Source: Zoogloea sp044344315
GTDB taxonomy: Bacteria > Pseudomonadota > Gammaproteobacteria > Burkholderiales > Rhodocyclaceae
DNA length: 64,000 nt
Assembly: GCF_044344315.1 (NCBI RefSeq)
Contig: NZ_JBIJDC010000003.1
Coordinates: forward strand, 25,635 to 89,634
Direction: 5' to 3'
Position numbers and translations under genes: made by a program. The notes under the pieces are model-generated. The model saw nothing but the letters and a program-made list of their open reading frames with translations. It did no database searches and was not told the origin of the DNA. Of the stretch, positions 42,731 to 49,264 are shown piece by piece (positions within the stretch are counted from its first letter, which is position 1; each line of letters begins with the position of its first letter).

Positions 42731-43336
42731 TCAGCGGCGCTCACCGTGGATCATCTCGACCAGGCGGATGGCCTGCTGTTCCATGTCGATGATGAGGCTG
42801 TCCACCGTCGCACGGAAATGACGCCAGAAGATCATGCTCGGAATGGCAATGACCAGACCGAAACCGGTGTTGTAGAGGGCGATGGAGATACCCTGGGCCA
42901 GTTGCTGGGGGTTGGAACCACCCGGCGCCTGGGAGCCGAAGATCTCGATCATGCCGACGATGGTGCCGAACAGCCCCATAAGCGGGCTGATCGAGGCAAT
43001 GGTGCCGAGGGTGGTCAGGAAGCGTTCCAGATCGTGGGTCACGGCACGGCCGGTTTCCTCGATGGATTCCTTCATCACCTCCCGCGTGCTGCGCACGTTG
43101 CGCAGGCCGGCAGCAAAAACCCGGCCGAGGGGGGAGCTGAGGGCAACCCGGTTGATCATCTCGGGGGTGGCGCCGCCCTGACGCAATTCGACGACGACCT
43201 TTTCGAGGAGCCCGTCCGGCAGGATCTTGCTGCGGCGCAGGGTGATGAGCCGCTCGATGATCAGGGCCACGGCCACGATGGAAGCAAACAACAAGGGCCA
43301 GATTGGCCAGCCTGCAGCCTGGATGATGGCGAACAC
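42731..43336 (-). CDS. exbB: ExbB-type MotA/TolQ/ExbB proton channel protein
   Basis: Three-helix proton channel subunit of 201 aa. I set the start at the GTG at 43336 (VFAIIQAAGWPIWPLLFASI) with AGGAG 9 nt upstream; longer frames extend into non-coding sequence. Channel helices carry GLFGTIVGMIEIF and ISIALYNTGFGLVIAIPSMI, including the conserved threonines. It is first in the exbB-exbD-lpxK run and probably energises TonB-dependent receptors. Confidence 0.93.
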   Translation of the reverse strand: MFAIIQAAGWPIWPLLFASIVAVALIIERLITLRRSKILPDGLLEKVVVELRQGGATPEMINRVALSSPLGRVFAAGLRNVRSTREVMKESIEETGRAVTHDLERFLTTLGTIASISPLMGLFGTIVGMIEIFGSQAPGGSNPQQLAQGISIALYNTGFGLVIAIPSMIFWRHFRATVDSLIIDMEQQAIRLVEMIHGERR

Positions 43337-43512
43337 TCGAGCACTCCTGGGAATCCAATCAAGCTCGTGAATGTAACCCGGTATACAGCCCATAGGCAAC
43401 AGAGTTGCATCCTGAGACAATCCACAAAATCTGTGGATAACTTTGTGGATTGATGCCCGGCGATGTCTCTAAACCCGCAGTCCGTAAGGCTTTTTAGTCC
43501 TCGGGTCAAAAA

Positions 43513-43540
43513 TTGAGCAACAACAACATTCGTTTAAAAT
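43513..43540 (+). promoter_or_regulatory. Putative sigma-70 promoter upstream of xseA
   Basis: TTGAGC (43513-43518) and TAAAAT (43535-43540) are separated by 16 bp. A transcript would start near 43547, about 90 nt before the xseA ATG. Confidence 0.45.
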
Positions 43541-43570
43541 CAATTACTTACGTATTTTTCAGCAAGTCAA

Positions 43571-43590
43571 GCCCGATCGGGCCATTTTTT
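43571..43590 (+). terminator. Short hairpin with T-run in the xseA leader (possible attenuator)
   Basis: GCCC-GATC-GGGC is followed by CATTTTTTT. The stem is only 4 bp (the 12-nt sequence is a perfect palindrome), so termination would be weak. Confidence 0.35.
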
Positions 43591-43609
43591 TCGGCAGATC
43601 CGGGGCAGA

Positions 43610-43632
43610 TGTGGATTCCGGTAGAATCCACA
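43610..43632 (+). promoter_or_regulatory. Perfect inverted repeat directly before the xseA start
   Basis: TGTGGATTC-CGGTA-GAATCCACA ends 3 nt before the ATG and occupies the place where a Shine-Dalgarno sequence would be. It could be an operator or an RNA hairpin that limits translation. A TAGAAT within it (43622-43627) could be a -10 for a nearly leaderless transcript. Confidence 0.5.
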
Positions 43633-43635
43633 GCC

Positions 43636-44988
43636 ATGAATCCCCCTTCTTCAATGCTCAGGAGCGGCGCTGCCGACGTCGTTTCCGTGTCCTGGCTTAA
43701 CCGCGCGGCCCGGGAAGCACTGGAGGGCAGCTTTCCCCTGATGTGGATCGCCGGCGAAGTCTCCACCCTCACCCGCGCGGCCTCGGGGCACCTGTATTTC
43801 ACCCTCAAGGACGACCAGGCCCAGGTGCGCTGCACCATGTGGCGCAACCGCGCCCAGTCCCTGTCCTTCCGGCTGGAGCACGGGATGCAGGTGGAGGTGC
43901 GCGCCCTGGTCACCCTGTTCGAGCCGCGCGGGGATTACCAGCTCAGTGTCGAAGCCGTTCGCCAGGCGGGTGTCGGCAATCTGTATGAGGCCTTCCTGCG
44001 CCTCAAGGCCCGGCTCGAGGCGGAAGGCCTGTTCGATCCGGCCCGCAAACGCCCCCTGCCCCGCTTTCCCCGCGGCATCGCGGTGGTCACCTCACCCCAG
44101 GCGGCAGCCTGGCGGGACGTCACCGCGGCCCTGGCCCGGCGGGCGCCCCAGGTGCCGGTCAGCCTGTACCCGACGCCGGTGCAGGGCGACACCGCGCCAG
44201 CCCTGATTGCCGCCGCCATCCAGCGCGCCGGTGCCCGGGCCGCCACGGATGGCAACGACGTGCTGCTGCTGGTGCGAGGTGGCGGCAGCCTCGAAGACCT
44301 GGCCGCCTTCAACGACGAGCGGGTGGCCCGGGCAATCCGTGCCTGTCCGCTGCCGGTGATCGTCGGCGTGGGCCACGAGACCGACTTCAGCATTGCCGAC
44401 TTCAGCGCCGACCTGCGCGCCGCCACCCCCACGGCCGCCGCTGAGCTGGCCAGTGCGGCCTACGTCGAGCTGCGCGAAAACCTCGAACAGCTGGCCGCCC
44501 GCCTGCGGCGGAGCATGGAGCGCCGTATCGACGCCGCCGCCCAGCGTCTCGACCGGGCGGCAGCGCGGCTCACCCACCCACGCCAGCGCCTGGAGCGCAG
44601 CCAGCTGCGCCTCACCATCCTCGATCAGGGTCTGCGCGCCAGCATGGCCCGCCACCTGGCCAGCCGCCAGGCCTGCGTCGCCGGTCTGGGCCTGCGCCTC
44701 AAGGCCCGGCGCCCGGACCCTACCCAGAAGCGCGCGCACCTGGATGCCCTGGGCCAGCGCCTGCAGCGCGCCACCCACGGCCTGCTGGCACGCCACCAGG
44801 CGAGGCTGGACGCCCTGCAGCAGCATCTCGCACATCTCGACCCGCGCGCGGTGCTGGCCCGCGGCTACAGCATCACCCGCCACGCAGACGGCAGCATCGT
44901 GCGCAGCGCCACCAACCTGACGGCGGGTTCAAGCATCCGCATCGAGATGAGCGATGGCTCGGTCGGGGCCACAGTGAACAAGGATTGA
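43636..44988 (+). CDS. xseA: Exodeoxyribonuclease VII large subunit
   Basis: Large subunit of the single-strand-specific exonuclease VII. From the ATG at 43636 the product is 450 aa. It has the N-terminal OB fold (FPLMWIAGEVSTLTRAASGH, YFTLKDDQAQVRCTMW), the catalytic domain (VVTSPQAAAWRDV, LLVRGGGSLEDLAAFNDERV, GVGHETDFSIADF, RAATPTAAAELA) and the long arginine-rich coiled coil. An in-frame extension to 43513 lacks homology features. No Shine-Dalgarno is evident, because an inverted repeat fills that position. Confidence 0.94.
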   Translation: MNPPSSMLRSGAADVVSVSWLNRAAREALEGSFPLMWIAGEVSTLTRAASGHLYFTLKDDQAQVRCTMWRNRAQSLSFRLEHGMQVEVRALVTLFEPRGDYQLSVEAVRQAGVGNLYEAFLRLKARLEAEGLFDPARKRPLPRFPRGIAVVTSPQAAAWRDVTAALARRAPQVPVSLYPTPVQGDTAPALIAAAIQRAGARAATDGNDVLLLVRGGGSLEDLAAFNDERVARAIRACPLPVIVGVGHETDFSIADFSADLRAATPTAAAELASAAYVELRENLEQLAARLRRSMERRIDAAAQRLDRAAARLTHPRQRLERSQLRLTILDQGLRASMARHLASRQACVAGLGLRLKARRPDPTQKRAHLDALGQRLQRATHGLLARHQARLDALQQHLAHLDPRAVLARGYSITRHADGSIVRSATNLTAGSSIRIEMSDGSVGATVNKD

Positions 44989-45028
44989 AGGGACTGACGC
45001 CTTACGCGTGCCCCAATATCCTTACTGA

Positions 45029-45058
45029 TTGTGCAGGAAACCCAATCCCGACTAGAAT
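45029..45058 (+). promoter_or_regulatory. Putative sodB promoter
   Basis: TTGTGC (45029-45034) and TAGAAT (45053-45058) are 18 bp apart, about 35 bp before the sodB ATG. Confidence 0.5.
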
Positions 45059-45093
45059 AGTCGGGCAATTTCCAAACCCCCGGAGAAAATCAC

Positions 45094-45681
45094 ATGGCTC
45101 ACACCCTGCCCGAACTGCCCTACGCCAAGAACGCCCTGGCCCCGCATCTTTCCGAAGAAACCTTCGACTACCACTACGCGAAGCATCACAACGCCTACGT
45201 GGTCAACCTGAACAACCTGATCCCCGGCACCGAGTACGAGAACCTCTCCATCGAAGAGACTTTCCTCAAGGCCCCGGCTGGCGGCATCTACAACAACGCC
45301 GCCCAGGTGTGGAACCACACCTTCTTCTGGAGCTGCATGAAGCCGAATGGCGGCGGTGCTCCCACCGGTGCCCTGGCTGACGCCATCAACGCCAAGTGGG
45401 GCTCCTTCGACGAGTTCAAGAAGGCCTTCCAGGCCTCCGCTGTGGGCAACTTCGGCTCCGGCTGGACCTGGCTGGTGAAGAAGGCCGACGGCACCGTCGA
45501 CATCGCCAACACCGGCGCTGCCGGCAACCCGCTGAAGACCGGCGAAGGCAAGCCCCTGCTGACCATCGATGTGTGGGAACACGCCTACTACATCGACTAC
45601 CGCAACATGCGTCCGAAGTTCGTGGAAACCTTCCTGGCCAGCCTGGCCAACTGGGATTTCGCCTCCGCCAACTTCGCCTGA
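45094..45681 (+). CDS. sodB: Superoxide dismutase, iron type
   Basis: Cytoplasmic Fe-superoxide dismutase of 195 aa without signal peptide. Metal ligands are visible in TFDYHYAKHHNAYV (first His), VWNHTFFW (second His) and DVWEHAYYIDYRN (Asp and His). The glutamine in the SAVGNFGSGWTWLV surroundings and the AKHHNAYV context favour Fe over Mn. GGAG lies 10 nt before the ATG. Confidence 0.95.
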   Translation: MAHTLPELPYAKNALAPHLSEETFDYHYAKHHNAYVVNLNNLIPGTEYENLSIEETFLKAPAGGIYNNAAQVWNHTFFWSCMKPNGGGAPTGALADAINAKWGSFDEFKKAFQASAVGNFGSGWTWLVKKADGTVDIANTGAAGNPLKTGEGKPLLTIDVWEHAYYIDYRNMRPKFVETFLASLANWDFASANFA

Positions 45682-45718
45682 AGCCGGCCGCCCCGGCCCG
45701 GTCATCCGGGCTGAGGCC

Positions 45719-45757
45719 ATGCAAACAAGGGAGCCTTCATGGCTCCCTTGTTTGCAT
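45719..45757 (+). terminator. Rho-independent terminator of sodB
   Basis: A 17-bp perfect stem-loop with core GGGAGCC-TTCAT-GGCTCCC is followed by TTGTTTGC. The matching A-rich left arm could make it bidirectional. Confidence 0.8.
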
Positions 45758-45880
45758 TGGAAGACAGAACAATCCGACGTACGACCTAGCCCCTTCCACG
45801 CCTTCCGTGTGGTCTCGGGGCCCGCCAGCCCGCAGCTTTCCCAGTTTCCCCGCGCATATCCTCCGGTCTGCATCTATGGC

Positions 45881-45886
45881 TATAAT
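45881..45886 (+). promoter_or_regulatory. -10 element of the riboswitch-controlled operon
   Basis: A consensus TATAAT 12 bp before the first conserved riboswitch bases. A good -35 is not seen; the spacing-compatible sequence is ATCCTC-like. Confidence 0.55.
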
Positions 45887-45897
45887 CCGCGCCGAGC

Positions 45898-46128
45898 TTC
45901 AGGTGCCCGGGGAATTCCACCCCGGGTGAAACGGGAACGAGGTGCGCGCCCCCTTCAGGGCGCAAATCCCCGGCTGCCCCCGCAACGGTAAGCAAGTACG
46001 GAAACATCTGGGTGGTCTCGAACCACCAGTCACTGGGCCGCAACGTGGTGTCCGCCCGGACATGTGCGATCGGCCTGGGAAGGCGATGCTTCAAATCTTG
46101 CAAGCCCGGAGACCGGCCTGTCGCCAGT
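45898..46128 (+). ncRNA. Cobalamin riboswitch
   Basis: The leader carries the conserved elements of the adenosylcobalamin aptamer in order: CAGGTGCCCGGG at the 5' side, GTGAAACGGGAACGAGGTGC, the core GCCCCCGCAACGGTAAGC, CCAGTCACTGGG, CTGGGAAGGCG, and the 3' closing AAGCCCGGAGACCGGCCTG. High B12 is expected to shut off the downstream btuB-cobN operon. About 150 nt lie between the aptamer and the start codon. I see hairpins there (for example 46199-46224) but no clear terminator, so control may be at translation or through Rho. Confidence 0.93.
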
Positions 46129-46278
46129 TCGCCGTCACGCCCTGCGTGATGGCGCTTGACCATGGACTGTCTGCGGGGTTGCGGATGGCGACAGGTACGG
46201 CATGGCCCGCGCACGGGTCATGCCGGAATCGTTCATGTCGACCAGAGAGCGTGCAGGCAGTCGAACCGGAGTTTGACC

Positions 46279-48291
46279 TTGCACGGAATCCGTTCACTTT
46301 CCCTCACCCTCGTCGCCTCCTCCCTGGCCGCCGGTTGGGCCCAGGCCCAGGACCCGACCCAGCTGGACACCGTTGTCGTCACCGGGCGCAGGGCCGAAGC
46401 CCGCCTCGACGACACCCCCCAGCGCATCGAGCTGGTGAGCCCCCGGGACATCGAGAACACCCCTTCCCAAGAGCTGACCGACGTGCTCAAGAAGCACACC
46501 AGTGTCGATGTGATCCAGTACCCCGGCAACCTCTCCGGCATCGGCATCCGAGGCTTCCGGCCCGAGTTCTCGGGCATCAACAAGCGCTCCCTGCTGCTCA
46601 TCGACGGCCGTCCGGCCATGGCCACCAACCTCAGCCTGGTCAACATGGATCAGGTGGAACGCATCGAAGTCCTCAAGGGGCCCGCGTCGGCCCTCTACGG
46701 CTCGTCCGCAATGGGCGGCGTGGTGAACCTGATCACCCGCCAGCGCAGTGGCCCTATCGGCGGCTACGCGCAGATCGCCGCCGGACGCTTCGACACCCAC
46801 GAGCTGCGCACCGCCATCGGGGGCAGCCTGAGCGAACGCCTCGATTTTGACTATGCCGGCTCGTTGTTCGAACAGAACGCCGACTTCCGGACCGGACAGG
46901 GCACGCGACGCCCCAACACCACCTACAGCCAACAGAACCACGCCCTGCGCCTGGGGCTCAAGTTGAGCGATGACTGGCGCATACAGATCAACAACGAACT
47001 CTATCGGGGGCGCGACATTGCCACTCCCGGCGACCTTGCCAGCGGCACCAGCTCCCAGACCAACAAGGACATGGACCGTGAGGGCACCGACCTCAAACTG
47101 ACCGGTCGCGTCGGCGGCCACCAGATCACGGCCCGAACCTTCTTCGGCACCCAGTCCTATGAGCAGTACAAGAGGACCAGCACCACAGCGGCCGAACGAC
47201 CCTATCTGCCGTTTCGCAGCTTCGCCGAGGAACTGGACTACCGCGGCTGGCAGATCCAGGACCAGTGGACCTGGAACGACCATCTGATGACCGTGATCGG
47301 TGTGGATCAGGAGAGCGTCCGGCAGAAGACCTTCGGCTACAACGCCAACGGCACCCGCAAGGCCCCAAGCAGCGCCAACAATGAACGTCGCAGCCTGGGG
47401 GTGTATGTCCAGAACACGCTCTACCTCAATCAGGGCAACACCACCATCGATTTTGGTCTGCGCCATGATCGCATCGAGACCGAGACCTTCAGCACGCCCC
47501 TGCTGAACAGCTTCACCCCCGGCAAGGCCGACTTCACGACCAACAACCCCAGCCTGGGCTTCACCCACAAGCTCGGAGGTGGCATGCGGGTGCACGGCAC
47601 GGTGGGCAAAGGCTTCGTGCCACCCTCAGCGCTGGAGCTCACCGGCTCCGCACTCACCATCAAGGCCGGCAAGGACGATGTTCTGGCGGGCAACGCAGGC
47701 CTGCGTCCGGAGTCCAGCGTCACCTGGGACATGGGCCTTGAATGGCATGCCGGTGCGTTCTTCACCGACCTCACCGTGTTCCGGACCCGCGTCAAGGACC
47801 GCATCACCCGCGTCCAGGTAGGCGAAGACACGGACAACCGCTACTTCTCCTACACCAACGCCAACAGCGCCCGCATGGAAGGGCTGGAATGGAACGGGCG
47901 CTGGAAGGCCAGTGACAGCCTCACGCTGAGTCTGGCCGGCACCCATTATTTCCGTCGAACCGAGGAGATCGGCGGAATCCAGAGCGAGATCCGCAACGTC
48001 GCCAACAACACGGTGCGCGCGGCGGGTGACTACCAGTCCGGCGCCTGGAGCAGCCGATTTGGCCTGCGTTATGTGGGGCACTTCCAGGACAACGACTGGA
48101 ACGGCAACAGCGCCAGCATCATTCGCTACGCGCCGTTTGCGGTTGCCGATCTGTCCGTGCGCTACCGCTTCGACCGCCACAGCTCCGTCTCCGTACTGAT
48201 CGACAACCTGTTCGACCGCTATTACTCCGAGAAGGGTGGCTACCCCCTGGCCGGACGAAACGGCCGCGTCGCCTACCGTCTCGACTTCTGA
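46279..48291 (+). CDS. btuB: BtuB-like TonB-dependent outer-membrane receptor for corrinoids
   Basis: Outer-membrane receptor of 670 aa. I place the start at the TTG at 46279: CGGAG lies 7 nt upstream and the signal peptide LHGIRSLSLTLVASSLAAGW begins there; the in-frame ATG at 46156 lies in the leader. The mature start has a TonB box (LDTVVVTGRR). The plug domain (INKRSLLLIDGRPAM, VERIEVLKGPASALYGSSAM, GGVVNLITR) and the 22-strand barrel follow, ending NGRVAYRLDF with a terminal phenylalanine. Riboswitch control and the corrinoid genes downstream argue for B12-type ligands; a porphyrin ligand cannot be ruled out. Confidence 0.9.
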   Translation: MHGIRSLSLTLVASSLAAGWAQAQDPTQLDTVVVTGRRAEARLDDTPQRIELVSPRDIENTPSQELTDVLKKHTSVDVIQYPGNLSGIGIRGFRPEFSGINKRSLLLIDGRPAMATNLSLVNMDQVERIEVLKGPASALYGSSAMGGVVNLITRQRSGPIGGYAQIAAGRFDTHELRTAIGGSLSERLDFDYAGSLFEQNADFRTGQGTRRPNTTYSQQNHALRLGLKLSDDWRIQINNELYRGRDIATPGDLASGTSSQTNKDMDREGTDLKLTGRVGGHQITARTFFGTQSYEQYKRTSTTAAERPYLPFRSFAEELDYRGWQIQDQWTWNDHLMTVIGVDQESVRQKTFGYNANGTRKAPSSANNERRSLGVYVQNTLYLNQGNTTIDFGLRHDRIETETFSTPLLNSFTPGKADFTTNNPSLGFTHKLGGGMRVHGTVGKGFVPPSALELTGSALTIKAGKDDVLAGNAGLRPESSVTWDMGLEWHAGAFFTDLTVFRTRVKDRITRVQVGEDTDNRYFSYTNANSARMEGLEWNGRWKASDSLTLSLAGTHYFRRTEEIGGIQSEIRNVANNTVRAAGDYQSGAWSSRFGLRYVGHFQDNDWNGNSASIIRYAPFAVADLSVRYRFDRHSSVSVLIDNLFDRYYSEKGGYPLAGRNGRVAYRLDF

Positions 48292-48299
48292 CCGACCCC

Positions 48300-48320
48300 G
48301 GCCCCGCCCCTGGCGGGGCC
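48300..48320 (+). other. Intercistronic hairpin after btuB
   Basis: A 9-bp perfect stem (GGCCCCGCC / GGCGGGGCC, loop CCT) without a T-tract stands between btuB and the proton-channel gene. It may lower downstream expression relative to the receptor. Confidence 0.55.
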
Positions 48321-48336
48321 GGCCTGGAGACTCCCC

Positions 48337-48945
48337 ATGGACCTCATCGTACTGATTGAACGGACACTCTACGAAGTGTCTACTGCACTCTACCTGCCCG
48401 TCATCGGCGGCTGCGCCCTCCTCGTGGCCTACATGCCACTGCAACTGGGCATTGCCCTGCACGACGGCTGGCTCCGCAGGCGCGGCCACTTCATGGAACG
48501 ACAGGCCTTTCTGACCGACCTGTCCCGCCTGCGCAAGGCGGGCCATCCGGCCAGACGCCTCGCCATCGACGTCGAGCGCCTGCTCCAGGCCCACGAGCTG
48601 ACCCTGTCCCGCCGCCTCGACCGGATCCGCTTCGTGATCAAGGTCGGCCCCGCCCTCGGGCTGATGGGCACCCTCATCCCCATGGGCATCTCGCTGGCAG
48701 CCCTTGCCGAAGGCAACATACCCAAGATGGCAGGGAGCATGGTTACTGCCTTCACCGCCACCGTTGCCGGCCTGGGCGCTGGCGTGCTGGCCTATCTGAT
48801 CGCCCTGTCCCGGGAGCGCTGGGCGCGGGAAGATGTACGCGAAATGGCCCACGCCGCCGAGCTGGCCATTGCCGGGCTGAACGCGGACACCCCAGCGCAT
48901 CATCTGATGGAGGGGGCCGACGATGCGCTTACTGCAACGGCGTAG
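48337..48945 (+). CDS. MotA/TolQ/ExbB-family proton channel protein of the CobN cluster
   Basis: A 202-aa inner-membrane protein with three predicted helices (about 18-40, 101-123 and 135-157) and a cytoplasmic domain between the first two, the ExbB/TolQ topology. The pore helices contain GLMGTLIPMGISLAAL (Thr112) and MVTAFTATVAGLGAGVLAYL (Thr140, Thr142), in the positions of the conserved channel threonines. It differs clearly from the housekeeping ExbB at 42731-43336. The next gene overlaps it by 23 bp. I infer a dedicated pmf-driven motor for the CobN-like protein. Confidence 0.85.
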   Translation: MDLIVLIERTLYEVSTALYLPVIGGCALLVAYMPLQLGIALHDGWLRRRGHFMERQAFLTDLSRLRKAGHPARRLAIDVERLLQAHELTLSRRLDRIRFVIKVGPALGLMGTLIPMGISLAALAEGNIPKMAGSMVTAFTATVAGLGAGVLAYLIALSRERWAREDVREMAHAAELAIAGLNADTPAHHLMEGADDALTATA

Positions 48946-49264
48946 GCGCTTTGCCCTGGACGGTGAGGCCCTCGAAGACCCCATTGCCGGCGTCGCCAAT
49001 CTCTTCGATGCCAGCATCGTCTTCATCGTATCGATGATGATCGCCCTGTTCATGGCCTACAACATGATGGATCTGCTCGACCCGACCTCCGAGGTGACCA
49101 TGGTCAAGAAGAACGCCAAGGGAGAAATGGAGATCGTCACCAAGCGCGGAAAGGAAATCAAGGTATCGAAAGTCACCGACGAGAAGCTCTCCGGTCGGGG
49201 CGAACGCCTGGGCACCGCGTACAAGCTGCCGGACGGGAGGGTGGTCTATGTTCCTGCCGACTAA
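48923..49264 (+). CDS. DUF2149 protein, ExbD-like partner of the channel protein
   Basis: A 113-aa bitopic protein with an arginine-rich N-terminus (MRLLQRRRRFALDGEALEDP), one helix (GVANLFDASIVFIVSMMIAL, residues 23-42) and a periplasmic domain ending ERLGTAYKLPDGRVVYVPAD. This matches my memory of DUF2149. Asp29 at the start of the helix (NLFDASIVF) corresponds in place to the proton-carrying Asp21 of the ExbD in this window (PLIDVLLVI). Sequence similarity beyond this is low, so the ExbD analogy is an inference. It overlaps both neighbours (23 bp and 17 bp), indicating coupled synthesis. Confidence 0.8.
   Translation: MRLLQRRRRFALDGEALEDPIAGVANLFDASIVFIVSMMIALFMAYNMMDLLDPTSEVTMVKKNAKGEMEIVTKRGKEIKVSKVTDEKLSGRGERLGTAYKLPDGRVVYVPAD

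Larger units (their letters stand above)
43337..43635. other. AT-rich intergenic region between exbB and xseA with DnaA-box-like motifs
   Basis: Nothing coding is visible. It contains one perfect DnaA box (TGTGGATAA, 43432-43440) flanked by two near-matches (43418-43426 on the minus strand and 43444-43452), then AT-rich sequence at about 43490-43560. It also holds a putative promoter (43513-43540), a small hairpin with a T-run (43571-43590) and an inverted repeat before xseA (43610-43632). Confidence 0.6.

Noticed and set aside
42299..43336. The lipid A-cluster exbB/exbD as part of the B12 system
   Set aside because: They lie in a conserved housekeeping cluster, on the other strand and separated by xseA and sodB; the B12 operon has its own channel pair.
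43418..43560. Chromosomal replication origin
   Set aside because: Only one perfect DnaA box is present and no dnaA, dnaN, gyrB, rpmH or parAB lies near; a minor DnaA site is more likely.
46156..46278. An earlier ATG start for btuB giving 711 aa
   Set aside because: The extra 41 residues are encoded by leader sequence and precede the signal peptide; the TTG at 46279 has a good Shine-Dalgarno.
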